Below, piece by piece: positions 8,558 through 15,283 of a stretch of DNA of 33,834 nt. The number at the start of each line of letters is the position of its first letter. Position 1 is the first letter of the stretch. This DNA is from an uncultured Clostridia bacterium (GTDB lineage: Bacteria; Bacillota; Clostridia; Saccharofermentanales; Saccharofermentanaceae): contig CAMJPC010000020.1 of NCBI GenBank assembly GCA_946407705.1, positions 1-33,834 on the forward strand. Direction: 5' to 3'. The translations under genes were made by a program, and so were the position numbers. The notes under the pieces are model-generated. The model made no database searches, was not told the origin of the DNA, and worked only from the letters and a program-made list of their open reading frames with translations.

Positions 8558-8823
8558 TATACTGCGATCTTTGGATTCTTGAGGTGTGCTATGAGGGCTG
8601 TTGCTGCATCCTGTTCATCGTCGCCATTGGCTTCGATCTCGATCTCAGCGCCATTCTCAATTCCAAGGGACATAACACCGAGCAGGCTCTTTGCGTTTGC
8701 ACGTCTTCCGCTGCGGATAAGGTAGATTGTGCTTCTGTACTGGGAAGCCTTCTGAATGAGTACGGCGACCGTCTTCATCTGAAGCGAATCTTCACAGTCG
8801 AAAACAATTTTCTCTTTTACCAT
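8557..8823 (-). CDS. Crh-like HPr-family regulator lacking the catalytic His15
   Basis: An 88-residue HPr-fold protein that aligns without gaps to Bacillus HPr over its first ~55 residues. Where HPr has the phosphotransfer His15, this protein has Gln15, the same substitution found in Bacillus Crh. The regulatory Ser46 is kept (AKSLLGVMSLG). It therefore probably cannot carry phosphate in the PTS but could be phosphorylated on Ser46 by HPr kinase and act with CcpA in carbon catabolite control. That role is by analogy. The ATG at 8823 is chosen because MVKEKIVFDCE matches the HPr N-terminus; a longer frame upstream is not conserved. It is first in an operon with uvrC. Confidence 0.85.
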   Translation of the reverse strand: MVKEKIVFDCEDSLQMKTVAVLIQKASQYRSTIYLIRSGRRANAKSLLGVMSLGIENGAEIEIEANGDDEQDAATALIAHLKNPKIAV

Positions 8824-8858
8824 CTTGGAATACACCTTCCCTATCGAATTACTACACA

Positions 8859-8887
8859 AGTATATTTTTGGAAAGGTTGAAAATCAA
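8859..8887 (-). promoter_or_regulatory. Promoter of the crh-like-uvrC-phosphoesterase operon
   Basis: TTGATT (-35, 8887-8882), a 17-bp spacer and TATACT (-10, 8864-8859) on the minus strand. This predicts a leader of about 30 nt containing a GGGAAGGTG Shine-Dalgarno. Confidence 0.7.
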
Positions 8888-8957
8888 CAGATATTAGGGC
8901 TTCATGGGCATTTTCGACTTTTTTACTCAAATGCCGTTCATTTGGGTTTTCCTTTTG

Positions 8958-10118
8958 TTAAATTTCACAATCCATCAGGATGGCATCACGACCGGTGCCA
9001 AAATATCCCTTGCGGATGTTGTACGATTTGAATCCGCACTTTTTATAGACCGCGATCGCCGGCAGATTGGTGCTTTCGACTTCGAGATAAACGTTCTTTA
9101 TACCCTTCTCTTTGAGGTATTCCAGAAGGTGTTTCATCATTGCCGTGGCAAGACCTTTTCCGCGCTCGTCCTCATCCGTAACGAGGTTGCCGATGTTGCA
9201 TTCATCAAGCACAAAGTCACATCCGATGTAGCATACGATCTGGCCGTTGCTCTTCTCGGTTACGAACGCGCATTTGTTATCTTCGGTGATGAGTTTCTCG
9301 ATCTCGTTTCTCTGCCAGGGATGAGGTATCGAATCCTCCTCAAGGCACATGATCCTGCCGACGTCTTCAGTTGTCGCAGGCCTTATCTTGAACTCATCCT
9401 TCGCTTCCGTTTTCCTGAGGCGTTCAGCCTGGGAGGCAGCGCAGTATGCCGCTTTGACGTCTCTTGCGCTGATCAGTTCCGGATTTGCGAAAGCGGCTCC
9501 CGCAACACCCTTCGGAGTTATCGCGGCGCCCTTCGCGCAGTACACGTTGATGTGCACATTGTTTCTCTCAAAAGCCTTTTTCATTACCTCTGCGCCGCTT
9601 CCCACGACAAGGATCTGACGCCTTGTCCCGTAAACGACTTCGGGCATGTTCTTTATCTTTTTCGCGAGCTCGTCAGCATCGTAAGCGTCTTCGGGAATGA
9701 GAGCCTTCATGGTGTCATCTTCGAATGCCCTCGCAAAGACCCTGTTGTTCCTTGCATCGATCGCCGGTACCAGGATAGTTTCTTCCCTCGCGGTCGCGGT
9801 TGCGTTCTCGCATGACCTTGCAAGCGCCTCGGTCGAAGATACGGCTATGCAGGGTTTGTTTGCGGCAAGCGCCATTCCCTTTACAGCAGCAAGACCGATC
9901 CTGATCCCGGTAAATGAACCCGGACCCACGGTGATCGCATATGCATCAAGATCCTGATGTTTGATTCCGGCCTGCTCCATCACGCGGTGGACCAGGGGCA
10001 TGAAGGTCTCCGAATGAGTCCTTGTCTCAAAGCTCAGTTCGTATGCGATCTCCTTGCCGTCCTCATAGATCCCGGCACTCGCATTCTGGTTGGATGTATC
10101 ACAAACGAGTATCTTCAT
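8958..10118 (-). CDS. tsaB: TsaB-RimI fusion: t6A synthesis protein joined to N-acetyltransferase
   Basis: Two activities in one 386-residue chain. Residues 1 to about 230 are TsaB (YeaZ), the ASKHA-fold partner of TsaD in making t6A37 on ANN-decoding tRNAs: MKILVCDTSNQNASAG, AITVGPGSFTGIRIGLAAVKG and PAIDARNNRVFA are diagnostic. Residues 243-386 are a GNAT acetyltransferase like RimI (IRPATTEDVGRI, acetyl-CoA loop DERGKGLATAM at 317-327, YLEVESTNLPAIAVYKKCGF). RimI acetylates ribosomal protein S18. I chose the ATG at 10118, which overlaps the tsaE stop (ATGA), over one 12 bp upstream because the family starts at MKIL. The order tsaE-tsaB-rimI is common in Firmicutes; the fusion is the derived feature. 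Confidence 0.93.
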   Translation of the reverse strand: MKILVCDTSNQNASAGIYEDGKEIAYELSFETRTHSETFMPLVHRVMEQAGIKHQDLDAYAITVGPGSFTGIRIGLAAVKGMALAANKPCIAVSSTEALARSCENATATAREETILVPAIDARNNRVFARAFEDDTMKALIPEDAYDADELAKKIKNMPEVVYGTRRQILVVGSGAEVMKKAFERNNVHINVYCAKGAAITPKGVAGAAFANPELISARDVKAAYCAASQAERLRKTEAKDEFKIRPATTEDVGRIMCLEEDSIPHPWQRNEIEKLITEDNKCAFVTEKSNGQIVCYIGCDFVLDECNIGNLVTDEDERGKGLATAMMKHLLEYLKEKGIKNVYLEVESTNLPAIAVYKKCGFKSYNIRKGYFGTGRDAILMDCEI

Positions 10119-10594
10119 AAGATGTGGCACCCTGCCTCAGTTGCTGCATTTATTATGTTCTCGGCTCCGACAGAACCTGTGTCGGTAACTTCGAATATCC
10201 TCTCATCGCCGTTGCCGCTGATCTTCATTTTCATGGTATCAGAAGGCAAAGCTCCGTCAATTATCTCACTCCATTCGATGACGCAGCAGCCGTCTTTCTG
10301 GAAGTATTCATCGAGTCCGCTAGCGTAGAAATCGTCTTCGCCCGAAAGCCTGTAAGTATCGAAATGATAGATCATCAGCCTGCCGCCGTCGTACTCGTTG
10401 ACGATGGTAAACGTAGGGCTCGCAACCGGACTTGATGAACCAATGCCCCTCGCGATTCCTCTTGTAAGGCAGGTCTTGCCCGCGCCGAGGTCGCCGTCAA
10501 GAGCGATGACGGTACCCGCTTCCAAAAACTTTGAAAGCGCCTCACCGAATCTTTCCGTCTGTTCCGGAGAATCTGTCTTAAAGCTGATTTTCAT
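10115..10594 (-). CDS. tsaE: tRNA t6A synthesis ATPase TsaE
   Basis: TsaE is the ATPase that recycles the TsaB-TsaD complex during t6A formation. Motifs include the P-loop GDLGAGKT, SPTFTIVNEY and the YHFDTYRL and GLDEYF signatures of the family. The frame is open further upstream, but family alignment begins at MKISFKTDSPEQTERFG, giving 159 residues. That ATG at 10594 has no Shine-Dalgarno; a plausible promoter lies with its -10 box 7 nt before it, so the message may be leaderless. An upstream ATG preceded by AGAGG would add about 19 residues that look unconserved. Coupled to tsaB-rimI by a 4-nt overlap. Confidence 0.9.
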   Translation of the reverse strand: MKISFKTDSPEQTERFGEALSKFLEAGTVIALDGDLGAGKTCLTRGIARGIGSSSPVASPTFTIVNEYDGGRLMIYHFDTYRLSGEDDFYASGLDEYFQKDGCCVIEWSEIIDGALPSDTMKMKISGNGDERIFEVTDTGSVGAENIINAATEAGCHIL

Positions 10595-10601
10595 CCTATC
10601 A

Positions 10602-10630
10602 ATCTTACATTGTTGTCTATTTCGCCGCAA
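10602..10630 (-). promoter_or_regulatory. Candidate promoter for tsaE, close to the start codon
   Basis: TTGCGG (-35, 10630-10625), 17 bp and TAAGAT (-10, 10607-10602) on the minus strand. Only 7 nt separate the -10 box from the ATG, so transcription would start at or next to the start codon. Confidence 0.4.
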
Positions 10631-10680
10631 TGCTTTTTTCGAGGCATCCATTACCCAAAACCTCTTCACTTTTGATCTAA

Positions 10681-10847
10681 ATGGAGGAAGTAATGGGTAA
10701 TGAAGGCCAAAACCGGCCTCTATTCCCCAAAGGTTCTTCCATTTTGCCCGTAATGGAGGAAGTAATGGGTAATGAAGGCCAAAACCGGCCTCTAATCCCC
10801 AAAGGTTCTTCCATTTTGCCCGTAATGGAGGAAGTAATGGGTAATGA
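10681..10847. repeat. 72-bp tandem repeat array (2 full units plus 23 bp)
   Basis: Units at 10681-10752 and 10753-10824 differ by a single base (ctattcccc against ctaatcccc); a third, partial copy runs 10825-10847. Each unit starts ATGGAGGAAGTAATGGG and contains the hairpin AGGCC-AAAACC-GGCCT. A second imperfect inverted repeat (CTTCCATT/AATGGAGG) spans each unit junction. Because 72 is a multiple of 3, both strands stay open, giving 24-residue peptide repeats, but no Shine-Dalgarno or family similarity supports a gene. The array fills the gap between tsaE and the rpsI terminator. Confidence 0.9.
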
Positions 10848-10864
10848 GTGTCTCAACAATCAGA

Positions 10865-10893
10865 CAAAAAACGGCCGCCCCGAAGGACGGCCG
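10865..10893 (-). terminator. Terminator after rplM-rpsI
   Basis: On the minus strand CGGCCGTCC pairs with GGGCGGCCG around a TTCG tetraloop, followed by TTTTTT. It is a strong intrinsic terminator about 25 bp beyond the rpsI stop. Confidence 0.92.
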
Positions 10894-10917
10894 AATAAAA
10901 GCAATTCGAAGTAACGA

Positions 10918-11331
10918 TTAACGCTTACTGAACTGTGAAGCCTTACGAGCTTTCTTGAGACCCGGCTTCTTTCTTTCCTTCATACGTGCATCACGTGTAA
11001 GGAAGCCTGCAGCCTTGAGAACTGACTTGTAGTTATCCTCGTCAGCCTCAACGAGAGCTCTTGCAATGCCGTGACGGATAGCGCCGGCCTGACCGGAAAT
11101 ACCGCCGCCGATTGCCTTAACGATAACATCAAACTTATCCTCTGTCTCTGTGAGTGCGAGAGGCTGACGAACGAGGAGCTTCAGTGTATCGAGACCGAAG
11201 TACTCATCGATGTCCTTGGAGTTGATGGTGATCTTGCCTGAACCGGGTACGAGACGTACTGCGGCAACGGCGTTCTTACGGCGACCTGTGCCGTAGTAGT
11301 AAACTTTGTTGGTAGATTTCTTTGCTGCCAT
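10918..11331 (-). CDS. rpsI: Ribosomal protein S9
   Basis: 30S subunit protein whose C-terminal tail reaches the P-site tRNA. The 137-residue sequence contains [21 protein letters not shown], the Gly-rich [19 protein letters not shown] and the basic tail ending in [12 protein letters not shown], all typical. Second gene of the rplM-rpsI operon, with GGAGG upstream of the ATG and a strong terminator downstream. Confidence 0.98.
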   Translation of the reverse strand: MAAKKSTNKVYYYGTGRRKNAVAAVRLVPGSGKITINSKDIDEYFGLDTLKLLVRQPLALTETEDKFDVIVKAIGGGISGQAGAIRHGIARALVEADEDNYKSVLKAAGFLTRDARMKERKKPGLKKARKASQFSKR

Positions 11332-11350
11332 TTAACTTAGTCCTCCGAAA

Positions 11351-11779
11351 TCAAAACGTATAAGTCTCAGGCTGCTGTGCAGTCTGCTCATGCTCAGGGC
11401 CTGCGTAAACGTGAAGCTTTCTGAACATCTGGCGGCCAAGCGAGTTCTTGGGAAGCATTCCCTTAACTGCGAGTTCGAGCGCCTTCTCAGGATTCTTGTC
11501 CATCATAACGCTGTACTTGACTTCCTTGAGTCCGGTAGGGAATCTCGTGTGGTAACGATATACCTTCTGGTCGAGCTTCTTACCTGTGAGAACCATCTTG
11601 GAAGCATTTACTACGATTACATAATCTCCGGTATCAAGGAAAGGAGTAAATGTAGGCTTGTGCTTGCCGCGGAGAAGCTTTGCAACTTCTGTAGCGAGAC
11701 GTCCGAGGGTCTTGCCTTCAGCGTCGATCAACAGCCATTTCCTCTCGATTGAATCCTTGGTTGCAACATATGTACCCAT
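11351..11779 (-). CDS. rplM: Ribosomal protein L13
   Basis: 50S subunit protein. The 142-residue sequence starts [20 protein letters not shown] and contains [32 protein letters not shown] and the [18 protein letters not shown] signature. First gene of the operon with rpsI (19 bp gap), preceded by AAGGAG, a short structured leader and a near-consensus promoter. Confidence 0.98.
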   Translation of the reverse strand: MGTYVATKDSIERKWLLIDAEGKTLGRLATEVAKLLRGKHKPTFTPFLDTGDYVIVVNASKMVLTGKKLDQKVYRYHTRFPTGLKEVKYSVMMDKNPEKALELAVKGMLPKNSLGRQMFRKLHVYAGPEHEQTAQQPETYTF

Positions 11780-11853
11780 GTGTTTTCTCCTTGAAATTCA
11801 TTTTCATTTTCTGCGGGGATCCATGTCTAAATCGACATCTTTCCCATGTCAGC
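11780..11853 (-). promoter_or_regulatory. Leader of rplM with two alternative hairpins
   Basis: In the predicted mRNA leader the segment ATGTC (11838-11834) can pair with GACAT before it (11850-11846, loop GGGAAAG) or with GACAT after it (11827-11823, loop GATTTA). The two hairpins exclude each other. Firmicutes rplM leaders are known as autoregulatory r-protein leaders (L13_leader family); membership here is inferred and was not tested with a covariance model. Confidence 0.45.
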
Positions 11854-11859
11854 CTGCAT

Positions 11860-11888
11860 ATGATAAACGCGGGGTCTTGTATTGTCAA
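11860..11888 (-). promoter_or_regulatory. Promoter of rplM-rpsI
   Basis: Perfect TTGACA (-35, 11888-11883), 17-bp spacer and TATCAT (-10, 11865-11860) on the minus strand. The expected start near 11853 gives a leader of about 75 nt. Confidence 0.85.
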
Positions 11889-11978
11889 GCATTTTTCTTA
11901 AAAAATCTCGAAAATCCGCCCGAATCCTTCAAAATTCTCCCGAATTCTCGTTTATTCTCTCACGTCAGATCGCAAAAG

Positions 11979-13259
11979 TCACATCTTTGCTCTCTTGGCG
12001 TAGTACCCCTTTGTATTCTTTATCTTCTTTTTCGCTCTCTTCGGATAGCGCTTTGAATTGAAAGTATGGTAATCGTCAAGCTGGGCATCAGTCCTCATGA
12101 AGAACGGATAGAGCGGCGTGCAGTCGCAGTGATACCAGCCACCGTTGACGTAGACCAGATTCCAGTAGTGGTTGCTGGTCGATACCTTGCTGTTCGCCCT
12201 GGTGACGATGAGACTCGGGATGTTTGCCCTGTCGAGAAGCACTCTGAAGCATGCGCACATTACCCAGCAGTTGCCCTTGCGTTCCTTAAATCCCGACAGC
12301 GCGGCCTTTTCGAAAGACGGGTGTCCTGCCCTGCCCAGATAAGCTATGTTGTGACAAACCCATTTGTAGATGTTCCTGACGTACTGGACTTTGTTCTTAC
12401 TCTTTCTAATTGTCTTTAATATACGGTCAGCATACTTATATGCTTCCTTCGTCTTCATGTCCGAGACGGAAGACTTCCAGACCGTAAGCCTTATTGTCTG
12501 TTCGGAGACGTTTCCGGTTTTGTCGGTTGCCTTATAGGTAACGGTATATTTGCCCGGCTTGTTCACGTTGAACTTTGACGCATCAATGTTGAGCGAGGGA
12601 TTCGGATCGACGTCATCTTTTACGGTGACGCCTTCTCTCAGGTCGATCTCGTCTCCCTGCCTTACAAGCCTGTTGTTCTGAAGACCTTCGATGACGGGAG
12701 GCGTCTGATCCTTTTTGACATGCATCCTAACTTTGAGCGTGACCGAATTCTCATAAGGATCGGTAACCACGACCGGTATCACGAAATCGCCGCCGTTGCT
12801 TACATCTGGAAGCTTGTCCTTGAACTTAACGCTCTCGATCCCGTTGAGATCGTAAAGGTCCGTTACGCAGCTGTGCGCTGTCGGGAACGGATCGACCGTA
12901 TAGAATTCCTTGTCGACAGCTTTTCCGGTCGGAGCAGTCGTATCCCGGATCGTGAGCCTGACCTTATGCTCGAAATACCTGTCGTAGCCGACTTTGAGGC
13001 CGTAGACCGCGGGAACGTTCGTGTCGATCCCGCTGATGTCCGTTATGAACCTTGCATCGGCCGGCTTCTTCTCGAAAAAGTCCCCGATGTCAAAAGTCCC
13101 TCCCGCCTCGATCGTCAGCTCGGGGATTATGCTCGCGTGAATGTCTCTGACTACGAAGAGCGAAGATGCAGCTATGAACGCAAGACAAAACAGGACCGCA
13201 AGACTGATCCTGACGATCCTGAAGATTGTACGTAATGCCGTCTTATTCCTGTTGCTCAT
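11979..13259 (-). CDS. Membrane-anchored Ig-like/transglutaminase-like protein 1
   Basis: A 426-residue surface protein, probably type II: short basic N-terminus, one membrane helix (about 14-37), then three Ig-like modules (about 44-105, 106-190, 190-272), the last a DUF5011-type domain (TPPVIEG ... GKYTVTYKATDKTGN). The C-terminal transglutaminase-like domain carries the full triad: Cys331 in KGNCWV, His364 in NHYWNLV and Asp379 in WYHCDCTP. Such domains act as cysteine peptidases or cross-linkers; the substrate is unknown. It ends in a very basic tail (KRYPKRAKKKIK). It follows lipoprotein 1 by 15 nt and has no clear Shine-Dalgarno, so translation may be coupled. One of four paralogues in this cluster. 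Confidence 0.85.
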   Translation of the reverse strand: MSNRNKTALRTIFRIVRISLAVLFCLAFIAASSLFVVRDIHASIIPELTIEAGGTFDIGDFFEKKPADARFITDISGIDTNVPAVYGLKVGYDRYFEHKVRLTIRDTTAPTGKAVDKEFYTVDPFPTAHSCVTDLYDLNGIESVKFKDKLPDVSNGGDFVIPVVVTDPYENSVTLKVRMHVKKDQTPPVIEGLQNNRLVRQGDEIDLREGVTVKDDVDPNPSLNIDASKFNVNKPGKYTVTYKATDKTGNVSEQTIRLTVWKSSVSDMKTKEAYKYADRILKTIRKSKNKVQYVRNIYKWVCHNIAYLGRAGHPSFEKAALSGFKERKGNCWVMCACFRVLLDRANIPSLIVTRANSKVSTSNHYWNLVYVNGGWYHCDCTPLYPFFMRTDAQLDDYHTFNSKRYPKRAKKKIKNTKGYYAKRAKM

Positions 13260-13274
13260 GGCGGGATAAAGGTC

Positions 13275-13847
13275 TTATTGTTCTGTCTTATAGAGAACGG
13301 AAGAGATCGTCTTTCCGTCAGGTGCCAGGAACTGTGTCAGCCTGCCGTCCTTTTGATAGAGATAACCCCAGAGTTCTTCGGATGTGGGAGCGCCTAACGC
13401 TTTCTTTACGTCATCGAGCGTTGAGCCGATCTTAACGCCGCCAAGGTCAACTGATGCACCCCTTATCTCGATCGAAAAGATCTTAGGAGTGCCGTCACGG
13501 TTGGAAGAAAAGATCACGAAGTCCTTGTAATCGTATGTCTCGGTCTTGCCGCCTTCAATGGCACAGTCATCGATCTTGTTATAGACGTATCCCTCGCCTA
13601 ATGCCTTAACGGCAGACTCTGTCTCCATGCCGGCAGAAAGCGATACGCCCTTGTATGTGAAGCTGAACGGATCGCTGCTGCTTGCAGCGGCCTCCTTGCC
13701 TTCAGCGGTGGTTGCGGCAGCCTGTTTTCCGCCGGAGATCAGTTCCGGTGCTTCGTTGCCGCCCGAAGGGGCAGAGCATGCTGCCATGGCGGCGATTAAT
13801 GCGCCCGAGGCAAGAAGTGCCGTGATCTTTTTCATTGTCCTGTTCAT
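13275..13847 (-). CDS. Lipoprotein 1 (paired with transglutaminase-like protein 1)
   Basis: A 190-residue predicted lipoprotein: MNRTMKKITALLASGALIAAM followed by a lipobox-like AMAAC with Cys24. A low-complexity Ala/Ser linker follows, then two repeats of a small alpha/beta module (FTYKGVSLSAG ... and GGVKIGSTLDDVKKALGAP ...), resembling the BLIP/SmpA-OmlA type fold by pattern only. The ATG at 13847 was chosen because AAGGAG lies 7 nt upstream; the frame extends further but overlaps the terminator. It is homologous to lipoprotein 2 at 15284-15865 and, like it, directly precedes a transglutaminase-like gene, so the two probably work as a pair at the membrane surface. No function is known. Confidence 0.75.
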   Translation of the reverse strand: MNRTMKKITALLASGALIAAMAACSAPSGGNEAPELISGGKQAAATTAEGKEAAASSSDPFSFTYKGVSLSAGMETESAVKALGEGYVYNKIDDCAIEGGKTETYDYKDFVIFSSNRDGTPKIFSIEIRGASVDLGGVKIGSTLDDVKKALGAPTSEELWGYLYQKDGRLTQFLAPDGKTISSVLYKTEQ

Positions 13848-13867
13848 TTCCGTCTCCTTGATCCCAT

Positions 13868-13896
13868 AAAAAGCAGGAGCCCCTAAGGACTCCCGC
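13868..13896 (-). terminator. Terminator between transglutaminase-like gene 2 and lipoprotein 1
   Basis: On the minus strand GCGGGAGTCC pairs with GGGCTCCTGC through a 10-bp stem with two G-U pairs, followed by TTTTT. It lies 17 nt after the stop of transglutaminase-like gene 2 and 20 nt before the lipoprotein 1 start. Confidence 0.8.
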
Positions 13897-13902
13897 ATTG
13901 TA

Positions 13903-13908
13903 ATTATA
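13903..13908 (-). promoter_or_regulatory. Candidate -10 box for lipoprotein 1
   Basis: A TATAAT on the minus strand just after the stop of transglutaminase-like gene 2 and just before the terminator hairpin. There is no room for a promoter between the hairpin and lipoprotein 1. No good -35 is visible. If it is used, the mRNA would begin at the hairpin base, as at yicC. Confidence 0.3.
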
Positions 13909-13912
13909 GTTT

Positions 13913-15280
13913 TTATTTTTTCTTATAAGGGAATCCCTTTTTGATCTTACCGTTCTTTACGTCTATGTATTTCTGAACGGATTTCGAAGCTCGTTTCGGG
14001 AAGCCGCTCTTAAGGAATGAGTGATTATCATGCTTGTTGATCTCTTTGTCGGTCGCCATGAAGTCAAAGACATATCTCGGCGAGTTGATGTAGATCTGAA
14101 CGTCGCAGTGGTACCATTCTCCGTTGAGCTTAACGAGATTCCAGTAGTGGATGGCACGTCCCGGTATCTTCTTTCTGCAGATAAGGTAGTTATCGATATT
14201 CAGACAGTCGAGCATCGCCTTGCATGCGCACGCTCTTCCGTAGCATGATCCTCTCTTGTTCTTGAGGCAGTAGTAAGCAGCCTTCTCCCATCCCTTGTAA
14301 GGAGTGGTTCCTCTCAAGAAGTATACGTTATGGTGTACCCAGTAGTAGATGGCCATTGCCTGCTCTACGTCGGTCATGCCCTTCTTGATGATCTTCGAAA
14401 TGACCTTCTTGGCAGCAGCCGTAGCGAGCTTCTGATACTTAACGCTGGTGGTCATACCGCCGTTATAAGTTCTGAATACCGTTACGCTTGAGTTGATCTC
14501 AGTCGTGTTGCCGGCCTTGTCGGAAGCATAGAATCTGATCGGATATTCACCGACGAGCTTCCAGTTGACCATTGAAGTATCAACCTTTGCCTTGAGTCCG
14601 GATGAGTAATCGTCTTCAACGACAACGCCCTTAAGGAGCTCTTCTTCAGTAGGGATGTCCGTATCCTTTGCGACATGCTGGAAATTTGAGCTTACGCCGG
14701 AGATCACCGGAGGGGTATGGTCGTCTTTAACCGTGAAGGGAACCTCAACAACGGAAGAATTGCCGTTCGAGTCAGTGAGCTTGACCGGGATTTTCAGGTC
14801 ACCGGTGTTCATGACGAGGTTCGGAGTGCCTTCAGCGTACTCGACCTTAACGTTCGTAAGGTCGAAAACGTTCTTGACGAGCGTCTCGGGTGCAGGTGCC
14901 TTGCCGCAGAACATCTCAACGGGAACCGGATCTGCCGTGGGGGCTGTCTTGTCAACAACCTTGAGGATCGAGCTGACAGTGTGTCCGCCGCAGTCGAAGA
15001 AGATCTGGTAAGATGCGAGCTTACCCGTGTCGATCTGGTTGATGTCCGTGATGAATGTGGTGTTTACCGGAACCTTCGTAAAGAAGCTCTCTACGGTGAT
15101 CGGGTGGCCATATTCGAGTTCTACCTCAGAAAGTACGGCTCTATCGATGGTGTCGATAAAGTTTGTGTACATCTGGAATGCGAAAAAAGCACCAAGGGCT
15201 CCTCCTGCCAAAAGAGGCATGAAGAAGAGTCCAAGGATGCTTGCAAAATTTAATCTGCCTTTTTTCTGGTTTTTAGCCAA
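13913..15280 (-). CDS. Membrane-anchored Ig-like/transglutaminase-like protein 2
   Basis: A 455-residue paralogue of protein 1. One membrane helix (about 13-38), three Ig-like modules (about 52-110, 111-187, 188-270, the last DUF5011-like) and a transglutaminase-like domain with Cys346 (KRGSCYGRA), His378 (IHYWNLV) and Asp393 (YHCDVQ). The tail SVQKYIDVKNGKIKKG is shared with proteins 3 and 4. The start codon is TTG, with AAGGT 7 nt upstream and a gap of only 3 nt from lipoprotein 2, so the pair is surely co-transcribed. Catalysis outside the membrane is inferred; substrate unknown. A terminator follows the gene. Confidence 0.85.
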   Translation of the reverse strand: MAKNQKKGRLNFASILGLFFMPLLAGGALGAFFAFQMYTNFIDTIDRAVLSEVELEYGHPITVESFFTKVPVNTTFITDINQIDTGKLASYQIFFDCGGHTVSSILKVVDKTAPTADPVPVEMFCGKAPAPETLVKNVFDLTNVKVEYAEGTPNLVMNTGDLKIPVKLTDSNGNSSVVEVPFTVKDDHTPPVISGVSSNFQHVAKDTDIPTEEELLKGVVVEDDYSSGLKAKVDTSMVNWKLVGEYPIRFYASDKAGNTTEINSSVTVFRTYNGGMTTSVKYQKLATAAAKKVISKIIKKGMTDVEQAMAIYYWVHHNVYFLRGTTPYKGWEKAAYYCLKNKRGSCYGRACACKAMLDCLNIDNYLICRKKIPGRAIHYWNLVKLNGEWYHCDVQIYINSPRYVFDFMATDKEINKHDNHSFLKSGFPKRASKSVQKYIDVKNGKIKKGFPYKKK

Positions 15281-15283
15281 AAC

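Noticed and set aside
8928..8944. CAAATG/CATTTG hairpin after tsaB-rimI as a terminator
   Set aside because: Weak AT-rich stem with no T-run on the minus strand.
8904..9815. 303-codon plus-strand open frame
   Set aside because: It lies antisense to the well-supported tsaB-rimI fusion, has no family similarity and no ribosome binding site; it is a shadow of the biased codon use on the other strand.
10681..10847. CRISPR array
   Set aside because: The copies are directly adjacent and identical over the full unit with no variable spacers, and no cas genes are in the window.
10681..10914. Repeat-encoded 77-residue plus-strand frame and 60-residue minus-strand frame
   Set aside because: Both strands are open only because the 72-bp unit is a multiple of three; no Shine-Dalgarno, and the plus frame runs through the rpsI terminator.
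11890..11960. Imperfect 20-bp direct repeat (GAATTCGGGAGAATTTT / GGATTCGGGCGGATTTT) after transglutaminase-like gene 1
   Set aside because: Only about two degenerate copies in AT-rich sequence; too weak to call a repeat element, and it forms no terminator hairpin.
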